From Cucumis sativus (Eukaryota; Streptophyta; Magnoliopsida; Cucurbitales; Cucurbitaceae): a stretch of 64,000 nucleotides of DNA. Each line of letters starts with the position of its first letter. The first letter of the stretch is position 1. This document shows, one piece after another, positions 37,779 through 51,181 of this stretch. Below the pieces are notes generated by a model. It saw only the letters and a list, made by a program, of their open reading frames with translations. It was not told the DNA's origin and did not search any database. The position numbers were made by a program, and so were the translations under genes. Where the stretch lies: assembly GCF_000004075.3 (NCBI RefSeq), contig NC_026657.2:10292001-10356000 (forward strand). Reading direction: 5' to 3'.

Positions 37779-40224
37779 GGGGTGAACTCAAAAAAGGCAG
37801 AAATCTATCTGTTTCTTGAAGATGAGAAAGAAATGGGAGATGCTTTCTTTTTCTGAATCTCTCTCTTTTCTCAACAATCTCTACTTCTTTCGACCATTGG
37901 AATGGGAAATTAGAAATGGGGGTTATTTTTTTTCTTTCTAAAAATAAAGAAATGAGTATTGATTGAAATACAAAAAAAGAATCTGATATTTGTGTGTGTG
38001 TTTCTAATTTGTAATCCCCTTGTGTCGGATAAAAAACAGCGACAATTATGGAGGAGGTGGTGGAGAACACTGCCCGGACACCGGAGCTTGACACTCCATC
38101 ACAAAGACAATTTTACCCTCCAAATTGGATCCCAAAATTACAAACTTCCACACCGACGCGGATCACCGACAGAGAAATAATAGAAGCCCAGCTTCGTAGG
38201 GGTACTTTCGTCAATTGTCCCCGTTAATTTATTAATGCATGGGCCTTCCTAAATTCTAGCTGTGGCACGTGTCTTCCATGCGACATTTCTCTTCACCCAA
38301 TTAATTTCTCACTCCCTAATTTTGGCCTCATAAACTAATAAATAATTGTATAATTTTAGCCCTTTTTTTCACATTTTGAAGACAAAAATAATCGTATCAA
38401 TTAATCATTTTAACTTTTTCTTTAAGACTTTTTCCTCTATTAGTTTAGAAATATTTAAATTGATATATGCAACAAAAAAAAAATTAATGGTTTAAGTTGA
38501 TATTAACTTTTCTTTTTAGTGATTTTTTTCAATGCTAAAATGAGACTCCATTAATGGAAGTAAATATGGCAATATATTAAATCTTTGTTGTCAACTCGTT
38601 TTTCAAGTAAATGTTTATTTTTTTCTCGATTCGGGAGTTTTGGTAAGAATGTTGATGGGTTGAATTTGGTAAATTTTATTTGGTTAAATAAAATTATATA
38701 TTTGTTGTCCTAAACTTTTAAAAATAGTTTAGATTGGTATTTGAGATTAAGATTTTCTTTAACTTTTTATGGAAATGATCACATAGTTTCTTTATTTGGA
38801 TGATTAGGCTAAACATTAATTAAATTGATAAATAATCCAAAAATTTTGCTAATCTATTCCATAAATATTTGGTGTCAACACACTTTAATAAAGGAAATTT
38901 AGAAACTAATTTTGTTTTCTTCTTTTCTCTAAAACTCAAATCTGTCACGTCTCCTCCACTTTCTCATCCTTTTATTTATTAATTTACTTTTAAATTAGAA
39001 TATTGAAGCAAGCCAAAATAACATTGAATAGAAATAAAATATTTGTGTTAACATCCATGTCAAAGTAAAATAAACACGAACAACAAGTACAAAACGTATA
39101 TAAAATAAAACTTTACAAAATTATAAATAAAGTATTTCCAAAGTGAGTCACAAAAAAAATGAGAGAAAGAGGAAAAAAGATCTCGATAAATCACAAAATA
39201 TTCTAAACTTAAGCCACTAAGAATTTAGCATAAAAGTATAGAAACTGAACTAAAATGTTAATACAATGCGTAAAAACGATTACGATCAAAGTTTTGAAGG
39301 CAACGTGACTTCTTAAATTATCTAATAAAACATCATTTTACTATGCAGTATTAAATTAAAAATTAAAATCTTAAAATTTCAATCATCAAAATATGTTCTT
39401 TTATAAAAAATTTAGAGACTGGAACAAACGTTCTAAAATCAGTGGAAAATAAGGTAGCATAATTAATAATTACTTAACATGAAATTGAGTAAGTTTCCAT
39501 AGAAAACCATCAATGATGGCCACGTGAATGGTTACTTTCACTTTGGTAATTTGTTCAACCATTTTCTCCAAAAACAAAAACCATCAAATATTCCCAAGTT
39601 TTGGAGCTAGACTACAAAAAAAATTAAATTAAATTTTACTTTTCCAATTTTTTACTTTTGTTTTTTTAGAAAAAAAAAATACAGTCTGAGGGATTTTTTT
39701 TAAAAAAAAGAAAATATATCAACACGTTTAGAAAGAATGAAAAACATTCATAACAACAATTACGATACTCAAACAAATTAACGTGACGAATGACATATTA
39801 CAATGAAACTAATCTCCTATACTTCTATTTAAAAATTTAGGACCATCCAAACACCTCCTAATATAATATATAAGAACTCTATCAAAGTAGACACAGAACC
39901 AAGTTTTTGTAAACAATCACTAAAATTGTGGACACCACAACAAGAAATTCCAAATCTTAAGGGAAGCAGTAAAACAAACCAACTCTTTTCTGTCTGTACA
40001 TGACAATCACAACTACCACAGCAGACATAGCCTAGGCAGACACAAAAGATTTCATTCCCATTAAGAATAACACTTTTCAGAATCCAAACCCACCTCAATT
40101 TGGAGATATGTTAAAATTAAATGAGAAAAAGGAAGGAAAATATAAGTTAATGCATTAAAAAATATTTAAGAAAACACATGACAAGGGGGGGACAGCGGAG
40201 GAGAAGACAGAAGAATAAACATTA
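37779..40224. other. PC-esterase leader and promoter, then intergenic
   Basis: The first 200-300 bases are the likely leader and promoter of the PC-esterase gene. The remainder is AT-rich with no gene seen. Positions 39829-40224 are probably 3' UTR of the hydrolase gene on the same strand. Confidence 0.45.
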
Positions 40225-43200
40225 CTAATGCCATGGATCATCCCACCCCTTAGGACCTTCCCTCCTTACAAAGTCAACTATAACCTCAACTGCTTCATTA
40301 ACTCTGTTGGAGAGAGAATGATTCCCATGTTCAATTTCAACTTTCTCTGCACCTCCCATTGCTTTGCATAATCTGTATTACCTCATAACACAACATCAAA
40401 CATCATTAGGAATCAACCACTATGCTCCCAGTAAAATATAATCCAAAACAGAACCACAATCTATAGTATTTGAGGTACTCGGAAGTGAAACCTCCCCTAT
40501 CTCGAGTATACTAGCGTAAAATCATCTAAACAATTTTCTACTTCTCCCATTTTCCTTCTCTTTATAACTCAATACCATAACAAACTCTGTTACTAATTAT
40601 TTATGTCTTTAATACTCTAATAATAGTCTAATAGAGTTCTTATGATATGTGTGAATTACATTATTTATTATGAAACAAAGTTGAGCAACACCAACACCAT
40701 AGTGGACCAAGGAATAGCATAGCAACTGCATATGTGTAACAAGAGATGTATAGTTTACCTATTAACCAATGACTTCTTATCCACATAGTCTGGCACATAT
40801 TCGTCTCCCATGGAAAAGATAACCTGCAATCAACATGAATGTCACCATTAGCCATAACAGAATAGATACTGACTTCAGCTTTATCTTGATCCAAAATTGA
40901 AATTTCTTTTTATTCATGTCTTACGTATTGTTAACCATTTTGACTCATACTCTCTTCTTAGCTACGTGGCCACTGGCAGTCTTGTTTGTTACTGTGGTTA
41001 AATACTTTGTTAAACCGTATTTACATGTCTTCTCCCAGCTGGTATTCTTTTACCTATTCCAACTCATATTAATTTGGGAGTTAGCTTCTTCGAGAGAGAA
41101 ATAAAAGGGGTTGTATTTGGGATCTGGATGTGATCAGTTTTGTATGCCTGACGTTCTCTTTAGTTAATGAATTTGAAAGCTATCTTGGATTCAAGATGGA
41201 TGTGAACGAAAACTGCTATAATTTTGGGTGTCTTTATTGTCTTTGATTTGTTTTGGACCTTTTGGCTTCACCCTGATTGGAGAATAGAATTCTCATCATA
41301 CATCATGCATGAAGATTGTATTGCTCCATTCAGACTGACTAGGGAGAGAGAAAAAGAGAAAAGTGTGATGCAGACCTGACATGGTGTGTTAGCCATGTGC
41401 CCAACTCTCAATTTCAGTTGGTCATCGCTAAGGTCAGAGCTGAACATATCATCATCCCCCATGTACGAGCAAAGGGAATAATACCTGCAAATAGCTAATA
41501 GGAATATTAAAAATTGCAATCTGTCTCTTTTTTTTTTTTTCTAACAAGAAAGGGAACTTGAACCAAAATTTTCGATTTCAAGAAAAAATTAATGACACAC
41601 CTAAAATTGCCACACACACACACACACAATCGTAACAAACTAACTTCCATCTCACTTTGAAGTAAAGACAATGTGGTATTGTACTCACCTAGTGGCAGTT
41701 ATTGGAGAAGATGGATCTGCCTCTCTTGGCATAAGATCTAATCCTCTGCCTTCACTTATCATAGTTGAAGCTAAGTCAATCATGGCAGCTGTTTCAGGAA
41801 GAGTTGCTCTATACTCCCGATCACTAACTGGAGCCTGACCATATAAACAAGAATCGAACCTAAAAGTTTAAAACTATACGTGATCAAGTGCATCCAGAGA
41901 TGGAACTACATGCTATCTAAAAGTAGTTGACTACAAGTTTTCAAAAGCCAAGAGGCAATTAACTTTCTTCATCATTTTGGTAGGCACGAAGACAATTGTA
42001 TAACCCTATAACAACATTTAATTTAATATCCAAATAAAGTAGGTATCAAGTATCTAGGTTCATAACTCACCACCAGTAAAAACCGCCTTAATATTGTCGA
42101 GGAAAAACAAGTTGTCTAGGTGTGGGTAACTTTTTGCCCCTTCTTTTTTACAATTTCAGGTGTGATAAATTAGTGCACCTTGAACCTATTAAAATTATCA
42201 TTCAATTTATGATATTTGGCTACTGTTGATGATCCCATAATTGACTTTCATAAGACTTCAAGGTGTTTATAAGATACATAAATTACTCCTTTCATTATCA
42301 ATTAGTTTTAAGATGGAGCCCCCAGGTTATCTAATCACTACATATCACAAACTCCTTCTAAAATTTCTCGAAATGCTATCAAGTTTTTTTTCTTTCACAT
42401 TCACAACTACCTGACCTTACACCATTTGAATGCCAAAAGAACTCAAAAGACATTAACACTTAGATAGGTGATTACAACGGCTAGAACTCGTTCCTCGTAA
42501 GTCCCCATATTGAGCACTAGGCCAACCCATGGCAGTTATTGATCAAATATTTAAAAGTTCTCTCAAACTCACTCAAATGTTGAAGTGCTAGTAGAAAAGT
42601 GGCTTACTAAAAGACACTATCAAACTCATTCTTACATATTACAGCGTCTCAAAATACGATGTCCACTTTCATATTTAAAAAATTAGAAATTATTGTTGCA
42701 TAAAAAATTCTTAAATTCTTTATTCCCCAAATTTGACCTAGTTCATCTCGCTATTATGTGAGCCCAAGTTGAAGTTTAACTACCAAAATGCTATGCGGAT
42801 GAACCCAAAATTTTGATGCTGGATTTTTTAATTGTTCAAGTCAGTCTAGAAAACATTATACACCAATATATACTTTTTTTTACTTCAGATCCAATAATTG
42901 AACACTCAAGGATTAGGTTATTACTTATTCTTACCTGCAAAATGGCACCACGAACTGCTCGAGAGCAAGCTGCATTTGTACGCATATAATGGACTATATC
43001 CTGCAACAGTGTCCCAAAAACATAGTTAGATGACATGTCCAACTGTTGATCAAAGATGCTACTGTAGTTCAAAAATATTCAGCAATTACCTGACAGCCAG
43101 TACTATGTCCAAGTAATACAACACCCTCAGAGTCTTCTTTATTGATCAGATAACTTACTAGCTGATCAAGCTCCTTGGCATCCTATATCAAACCAAGATC

Positions 43201-44741
43201 CATTTATTAAGACATAATCTCCAAGTCTAGAACCAGAGAGCATATCACAGTTCATAATGCAAATAAAACTTAACCTCTAACTCCAGATAAATGTGAATAC
43301 TACATACTATTGTCTTCTAACTAAAAGATAGTGTTTCTTTGTTCAAGAAACTACGCTAATATTAGCCATCCAACTTACTTGTTGCAAGCTGGAGGTACCA
43401 TATCCACTATAAGATGATGAGAGAAGTATCTGAACAAGTGACCATTTTTCTTTATCCAAAGCAATTGCAAGAGATTCCAAATATCTGCAAATAAAAAAGA
43501 AAACATATTCATTTTAATTTAGGCCCACAAGTCAAGGAAATAAAAGGTTCAATGTGGAAAACCCCTTGACAGAAACATACTCTGTTGCCATAAAGCCATC
43601 GGTCAATCCACCAATGAATATGACTTGCTGTTTGTAATCTCCTGTCTTAAATGCAACCTGTAGCACAAAGGACGTGGTTAACCAGGTATCATGCAAAAGA
43701 ATCGATTTTCATTCTTAGAAGCTAATTACTTCTAGGGGATAACATTCCTTGAACTTCATGTCAGATTATAACTTCTAAGGCAAATGAAATATAACAACAC
43801 CAATCAATCAAACATAAAAAGCCCCGGTACTTGTTACTACTTATCAGAATTAGGCAATGACAAAGTTAGAAGAAGTGGCCACAATAATTAGAATATCACA
43901 ATCACAAAGAGAGAGCACCTACTAATAAAGGGATATTAACCCGTCAGTTTAAGCCTTTTGATTAAATAGTGATTAAACATGGCATAAGAGCAAGCCTTCC
44001 TCGAATTCTTGCAATGTCATTTCCTTACCAATTAATATTTATTTCTATTTATTTGGTTTTCTACTAATTTCTAAGTCCATAGGTGAGAAAAAGTATTAAG
44101 AGTATTAATATACTTACATTTACAATAACCCTTTAGCTTAAGCTTTTGAGTTCAAGCTAATTTAACGGTACAAATAACATTAACTGAAGCTTAAAGATAA
44201 TGATAATGTAATAAACCAGAATCAAACATGCCTATACATATAACATAAAATTTTCAATACAGTGATACTTCGAGACCTACAAAGTCCAAAGAGATGTTCA
44301 CTAATTCCTCTCAACGCCACACCACTAGCAAAATGGGAACATTCAAGATTAAGATCCCCATTTGCAAAGCAATCCAATATCAAATTAAATAGGTGGAAAG
44401 AAGAGAAAAACAGTCAAATTACAATCCCCACTTAAAGTTATGTGAAAGATGAAAGATCCACGGACCTGAATTGGCTTGGGACCGTACTTGAAGAGAAACC
44501 CACGGAAATGATTCTTCTTAACGACAGGACCAGGGGAATCCCCAACAGGAGAGCCGGATGAAGTGTTGGCCGACATTTTCATGCTCGCAGACCTATCAGC
44601 TCGGCCGCGAACTATGCCGGAGAGCCATGAAGTGGTCGAGGACGACGAAGAGGAGTAGGAAGGAGAAGAAGAAGAAGAAGAAGAAGATACAGAGACGGGA
44701 GGAACTGAAGATGGAGATGAAGAAGAAAGCGAGAGATTCAT
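40225..44741 (-). CDS. UPF0613-family alpha/beta-hydrolase
   Basis: Nine exons on the minus strand: 44466-44741, 43581-43657, 43379-43484, 43090-43182, 42935-43000, 41689-41834, 41376-41484, 40759-40823 and 40225-40372. They join in frame to 361 residues. A serine-rich N-terminus of about 60 residues may be disordered or a targeting region. The hydrolase fold follows: strand motif QVIFIGGLTDGF, then the nucleophile elbow GHSTG with Ser180, then MGDEYVPDY with Asp298 and EHGNHSLS with His328/His331 as triad candidates. The C-terminus is WDDPWH. The family is conserved from fungi to plants; related fungal SidJ hydrolyses siderophore esters, but the plant substrate is unknown. The start is the first ATG in frame; the seven codons before it open at TTG. 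Recalled homologue: At5g19050, next to IPT5 in Arabidopsis as here. Confidence 0.93.
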
Positions 44742-44742
44742 G

Positions 44743-44772
44743 TCAAATACCACAGACCCCAATACAAATCAT
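44743..44772 (-). other. Short upstream ORF abutting the hydrolase start
   Basis: A 10-codon frame (ATG ATT TGT ... ATT TGA) ends one base before the hydrolase ATG, in a different frame. If it is in the mature leader it could limit translation or act through reinitiation. Whether the leader covers it is inferred. Confidence 0.4.
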
Positions 44773-45985
44773 TGCCGATTACAGTTTAAAACATTCTTTA
44801 TTCAATCTACAGCTCTCGATAACGGTGGATAGGGAATTGCAGAAGAAAAAAAGATGGAGAAAGTAAGAAAATTAGAAGAAATGGAAGATGGGTTTGTTCA
44901 GATTGGGTCGGATCGCCATGAGAAGAATGAAAAAGAGGGCCTTGAGCTTCTCTGTTCCCCGCCCAATGGAGACGTGAAGTAGTTGATTGCAAACGCTATA
45001 AGAAGCGCGTGGCAATTTAGTTGGTGTTCGTTTTTTTCAAATATCTTATATTTATATAAATATATCATTCCATTTTCTTCAACTTATTGTGTGTGAAATT
45101 TTGAACAATCACAACTCATTTTGTTATTGATTTTTTCTTTGTGAATCTGTTTTTTCTTTAATAAGACAATACCAAGCTGTAGGCTTGTGGTGAGTGTGTA
45201 GGATAAATAATATCCACATAATAATACTATCAATCCTATAGTTGTAACTTCAAAATTTGTCATCAACCAAACAATTCAAACATTTCAATGCATATTGTTT
45301 TTAAGTTTTTTTTTTAGTATGGGCTTGTTTCAATCTAACAAAATACCTAACTAAACATATATAACTCCATTATTCTTTAAATCACATATGTCTTACACGT
45401 TTAGTTGGATGAGTTAAAAGGATAATCCTAAAACGTTTTGTTCTTGCTCGTTGCTCCTTATTCCACTATGCAACTTTCTTCACCATTCATTGTAATATAC
45501 CAAAGATAATCACAGTTTATGGAAAAGCCTAAACAATTATGGAAGTCTCACGATCACTTTATTAAAATATTATAATATTCTCAAATATAACATTTCCAAA
45601 CTTATATCTAGTTATTTTGATTTAAAACTTTTAATTTGGATCGTCGAGATAACGCTTAACTTTAATAAATGTTATAATACTTGTTCTTTTTTTCCACAAA
45701 ATAAATTTGAATAATAGACAAACTAACTGTAGTATGTAATAATTTTATCAAATTTCTTATATTAAGTTTTTTAAATACAATGTCTTTGTCTAAATTTTAT
45801 TAATTCCACAGCTTACATATATTTATGCCTAGAAATTCTTTCTCAAATATTTAGAGCAACAACATATTAAATACTAAAATTGCAACATTTCTTTAAGGAC
45901 ATTTGACCACATTTATGGTATAATTAAATAAAATGCAACTTTGATATCTACCAATATCGACCATTTCTCCTTTATCAATCTTCCA

Positions 45986-46090
45986 AAGCCCATAACTTTC
46001 ATTTGGGCTAATGAGCTAATGGGCCAATGGGCCAATTGGCCAATGATTTGTTTGTTTCCACTTGAATCATTGATGCTTTTACATTGGGCC
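45986..46090. promoter_or_regulatory. Dense TGGGCC/AAGCCCA cluster with no neighbouring gene start
   Basis: Five site II-type motifs (AAGCCCA, TTGGGCT, TGGGCC three times) fall within 105 bases, partly as a tandem ATGGGCCA repeat. The nearest gene start is the hydrolase's, about 1.2 kb to the left and reading away from the cluster. It may be a distal promoter element, the promoter of an unseen transcript, or repeat-derived. Confidence 0.35.
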
Positions 46091-47497
46091 ATAAGCATTC
46101 TTAATTCTATATAGAATTTGGACTTGCTTCCTACAATAATTATTTAAATTTATGCAATCTGATATATGATATTTATTTTTTAAAAATGGTCACATTTTAT
46201 TATAAATTATGTGCATAAAAAATCATTTGTTAAAATATCCTTTTTCTTTCTTTTTTTGTACTTATAGTATTTTAGAGTCCATTCAATTCGGGTAAATGTA
46301 CGTTCAAATGTAAAATTTTAATCTATGTATTTTCAATAAATTTTAAATATAGTCGCGGCTGGTGAATCTTATTTATTTTCTTCTTGTTTTTTTTTTCAAA
46401 GAGGGATAAAAAGAAAACAAAATTTGAGAGAGGTGATGCATTTTAGTGTGGAAAAAGAAGATGGAAAGTCAAATGAATAGAGCATGAGAGAGTTGGGAAG
46501 ACAATCTATTAGATTTGATTTGCTAAAACATCAACTTCATACCATATCTCCTTTCATCCTTATCTTACACCAAAATGTGATGAAAAGAAAAAAAAAAAAC
46601 ATAATTAATTGACCACACCGTCTCGACTCATTAAAAATTGTGAGATCGTCCTATAAATATGATTCACCATTTCATTTAAAAGTCGAAAATCAACCATATA
46701 TAAAACCACTCCCTTAAGTAGAGTGCATGTAATGTTCACTTTCTAGTTAGACGGTGAAAATCGAAGAATACTCTACCATTGTTTCTAAGATTAAGGAGTT
46801 TGGTAAAAATATAAGAAAAGAATAACACCCTCTTCTTAATAACCCTTATTGCTAGATTCTCCTAATCAACAAGAAGGTTTGGTTAGAATGAATTTGAACC
46901 TAATAATTTTGTTAGATGTTAAGATGAGATGCTCTCTTGAAGAACACCATATAAGAAAATGTGGTATATTAGGTTATAATTGTTATTTAGTATGAGAAAC
47001 AATGAAATAGTTAGTTTGGGAATGAGAGTATGTTAATTAATTTGTTAAATTTATTAAACTTATTGAACATAAATTTTGAATGAAAAAAACCAAAATAAAA
47101 AAAGAAGTATATAATTGTTTAATTAAATGATGTAGATGAATCCAGCAATGAGCATTGCCAATTTGGATGCATGTCTTAAAGCATTATAATTAAAATTAGA
47201 TTAAAATGGGAATCGTTTATTTGTAATTTGGGTATGCTCTACGCTTAGAAGTTAAATTAGCTGAGGTAAGCTAAATTAGATTGTGGTTAATCATAATATT
47301 AAAATAAATAAAAACATTGGATGATAAATCACTCCTGTCGGTGACAGATGGGTCAGCACAGACCAATTGTACTCACCCTCTTGGAATTCTTTTTCATTTT
47401 AAATAATAAAAAGAAAATTACGCGGTTTTCTAGCTGTGCTTTACCTATATAATTCATGCATGTTTCCATTTGGGATACAAACAAAAAGTTACAAGAA

Positions 47498-47523
47498 AAT
47501 AATAATAATAATAATAATAATAA
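47498..47523. repeat. (AAT)n microsatellite
   Basis: About eight to nine AAT units. Confidence 0.9.
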
Positions 47524-50500
47524 TTAATAATATAGGAAGGAAAATGAAAATAAACCATACTTTTTCATTAAATGGGTTTTGAAAATAATAGTAAGAAAGA
47601 GGATAAAGTCAGAGAAAAGAGACAGGAGTGTGAACAAGTGGCCACTTTTTATTTGCAACTTACTCTTTCAAAAATCACAGCTGGGTATGGCTTTTATATA
47701 TATATATATGTATGTATGTTGATTGTTAGTGTTACAATTTTCTTTTTTTGAATTTATTTGGCTTTCTTCCTTATAGTTCCATGCATGAGAGTCACTGACA
47801 CATTCAAATTTGACCAATTTTTTAGTTGACTATTTAGGTGTGTTCAACTAGTTGGAGTATAAAACTTAGCATGAGTTATTGTTGTGTTTGTCGGGTCCCT
47901 TGACGTTTGGTTAGCTTTTCGTTATATGGTCTTGCTTTTAAAGTTGAGAGTATTTTTTGAGAAATTATTTACCCTTTTCATTGGAGTTGTTGATGAAGCT
48001 ATTTATAATGTATTCATATAACAATTGCATGTGATTATGTAAATGTTGATGATGTTAAAGAGTTTGTGGAGCTTGAGTGTGAGCAAGATGCCAAATCGAA
48101 CACAATTTAGTAAATTCAACTTATTTGTATATATTAATCGATCAATCATATATATAGTTGAAACTAGAGTCAAATCTCATGCAAATGTTAAAAATACCGT
48201 GAGTCATATAGTGATGGAAAGATAAAATATAAATTGATATTAGAGCTATTCAAATAATACCATAAATTGATAGAAAACGATAAAGAGTCGAAAAAATCAA
48301 AATCTTTTAAAAACAACAAAATATAGCAAAATCTATAACAACTCCTCCTCAAATTAAACAAAACGTTAATACCACTAAAAAAAAATCAAAACTAGCACTT
48401 TCCATTCTTCCATTCAAATGGTTACTTTTAAACACACATGTTTTCTAATCAATAATTTGAAGGAAAAAAAATCAATTTCAACGTCATTAAATGTTACGTC
48501 AACTTTGATTAGAGAAAAGCAATCATAGATTTGCAATATCTATAAGAATGGCCTATACTAACGATCTTGACAAACCATTTAACCATAAAACAAAAAGATC
48601 GTACATAAAGAAAAAGTCTTAACTATAATAATCAATCACAACAATCCATTCAAAAATTTGAAAAATAAAAGACTTTATATTAAGAAAAGGTTGACAAAAA
48701 ACAAATTATATATTTATAAAGGAAGAAAAAAGATTTGAAGGAATAAAAAAGAAGGTAAAAAGAGAAAAAGGAATTTAGACCCCACAAAAATGATACCAAG
48801 GCAAGTGAACAGAACAAAGAACAAGAACAAGAACCCCTCTTTCTACAAAATATTTCTAATAAAATCATTGTCCTTCTTTTCTCTTTTTTTTTTTTTTTTT
48901 TACATTCCATTCTAAACAATAACAATAACAATAATAATAAAGGTCAAGGCTCCAAATTCCATTTCCTTTTACAAAAAGATTGATTTTGACTGAATTTAAT
49001 TTTGATGTGTTTGAAAATTGGAAAAAATAATTTTTTATAAAAAAAATAGATATTTGGAAGGGGAGGGGTTCCAGTGTGGGTAGCTTTCGGTGTGAGTGGA
49101 GTATCAAGGCCACTATCGTACTATTTTTTAATTTTGGAATCATCTGGATTTTACTCCACTTTATTATATAAACTTTTTATTGCTTATTGTTATTATTATT
49201 TGTATTATTCCATTTTGGAACAAAGTATTTTATCTTTTGGCACGTGTGGGCCGTGGGAATAACTTAGGGTTTTCGATATTGTCACCGTCAACACCGAATC
49301 CAACTCTCCCCGTCAAATCAAAAGCGGTTGTAAACCACAACATGGGACCTTTCCTTTTCATCCATCAAACTTAGTTTTCGTACGCTGCGAACTTATTCAC
49401 AAAAATAATACACTCTTTCTTTTCATCTTCTTTACCATTTTCAATTCCTTTTTTGGAAACTTATTTACCTTTTTCAATTTCTAAACTTTTTAATTCATTA
49501 TATTACTTTTCTTCACAAAAAAATAAAAAGAAAAAGAAATGGAACCTAATATTACATCACTCCTACAATTAAACCAACATGTTCAATTTAATGTGCTTCA
49601 AATTATTTAAACTAAACTTGGTAACAAAACACTCTTTTCTAATATTTTGGCAACACTCCACCAAGTTCATGAGTTGTGATAAAATATTTAAAATGTTTCA
49701 TCTTCATTGATAATAGAAAGTGGTGAAATGAAATGTTTCTTTAAATTTATTAGGCTTAAAATTTGTGTTTAAGTCGTCTTACCTAAAGAATGGCCATTTG
49801 TACAATTTTTTAGTCATAAGAACAAAAGAACAATGTCAACTTTTATCTACTTATATCAACGTCAAGGTGAATGGGATCTTTGTATTTCTCTATTTGGACA
49901 TGACCAATAAATTGTGTTGTATAATAGTGGAGGAAGAAACCATTTATTTGGTCTACCCATCTAGGATCATCATAGAACTTTTGTTTTTTTCTTTCTAAGA
50001 GCTAAAGATTTTTTCTTTGTCAATTAAACAAAAATCACACAAAATCTACGTGAATAAATTCACCGTTGAAATTTCTTATCCTTCTCGAAAATGATCAAAA
50101 CTTTATCGACATATGAAAGATTTTTTTTTTTTTTTTGTTAGGGCTTACATTCGTTGTTTTCATTTATTTCTTACAAAAAAAATGTAAACAACCTTATAAA
50201 ATCCTTCGTGAATGAACTTGAAAACATATAATTAAACAATCTTCATACAATAACGATGGATTTGAAACATTAGGAAAATCATACACATATATTTCATACA
50301 AATTTGAGGATGGAACAAATAATTTTTCCTCAATTATTTTCAATTGAAATGTTAATTGAGTGATATAAATATATATGGACTTTGTACTTTGGTTAATGTT
50401 AAAAATACACGAAACAAGAGTAAGAATGTTGGTAAAAATGTAATGATAGTTAAGAGGATTTAGGAAGATATATAAAAAGAGTTAAAATAATAAAGAAATA

Positions 50501-50683
50501 TTTTATTGTACAAGAATAATAATATGTTAAAAAAACACAATATAAAGTTTGAGAGACATTTTTCTATAATTTTAGTTTACAATATTTGGAAGAGTTTCCA
50601 CTTTCCAGAAGAGAGATACATAAAAAGGAGTGAAAAGACCAAAAACTCCAATAACAAGAAGGTTTTAATACACACGGTCACGG

Positions 50684-50714
50684 TGGGTGAGGGGGTGGGG
50701 TGGGGTAAGTGGGG
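50684..50714 (+). other. G-quadruplex-type motif
   Basis: Five runs of three to five G (GGG, GGGGG, GGGG, GGGG, GGGG) are separated by short loops in about 31 bases on the plus strand. This meets the usual G3+N1-7 definition. It stands out in an AT-rich region, about 470 bases past the IPT stop codon. Confidence 0.6.
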
Positions 50715-50879
50715 TCATACTTCTCAAAATCACCCAATCATAGAGGGCCAACCAAAGAGGTGCATTGAAGCTGACGTAGCTGCACCACACACAATTCTCC
50801 AATTTCTTTTTCTCCTTTTTCATTTTTTTCCTTTTAAAGAAAAAAAATGTTATTTTAATAATTAAAGAGCCGGCAGAAA

Positions 50880-50886
50880 TTATATA

Positions 50887-50924
<38 letters not shown>

Positions 50925-50930
50925 TATATA
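50880..50930. repeat. (AT)n microsatellite, slightly interrupted
   Basis: Roughly 50 bases of TA with single GTA and GATA interruptions. Confidence 0.9.
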
Positions 50931-51181
50931 GACGGCTTATCTGTACGGCCGCCAATTGTGAGTACTTAACGACCTGACAGCAACGTTTGTCAGTCAGAAG
51001 ATGTAATTTTTTTCCCTTTTTTTTCCTTTTCATTTTTTTTTCTTAAAAATTACTCAAACCCAAAAAAAAAAAAAAAAAAAAAAGATAATTTTTTTGTTTA
51101 TAAAAAAAAGTAAAATCAGAAGCTTGCGACGTGGCACGCGGAGGTGTAGATTCTGTGGGGTCGACAAATTTGGGGATTACT

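Larger units (their letters stand above)
44773..51181. other. Hydrolase promoter, intergenic, IPT 3' flank
   Basis: A 6.4 kb stretch with no gene supported. It contains the TGGGCC cluster, AAT repeat, G-rich motif and AT repeat listed separately. A G-box (GGCACGTGTGGGCC) occurs near 49240, beside GC-richer DNA at 49060-49350 that has no clear frame. The last 60-250 bases before 51181 are probably the IPT 3' UTR. Confidence 0.45.
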
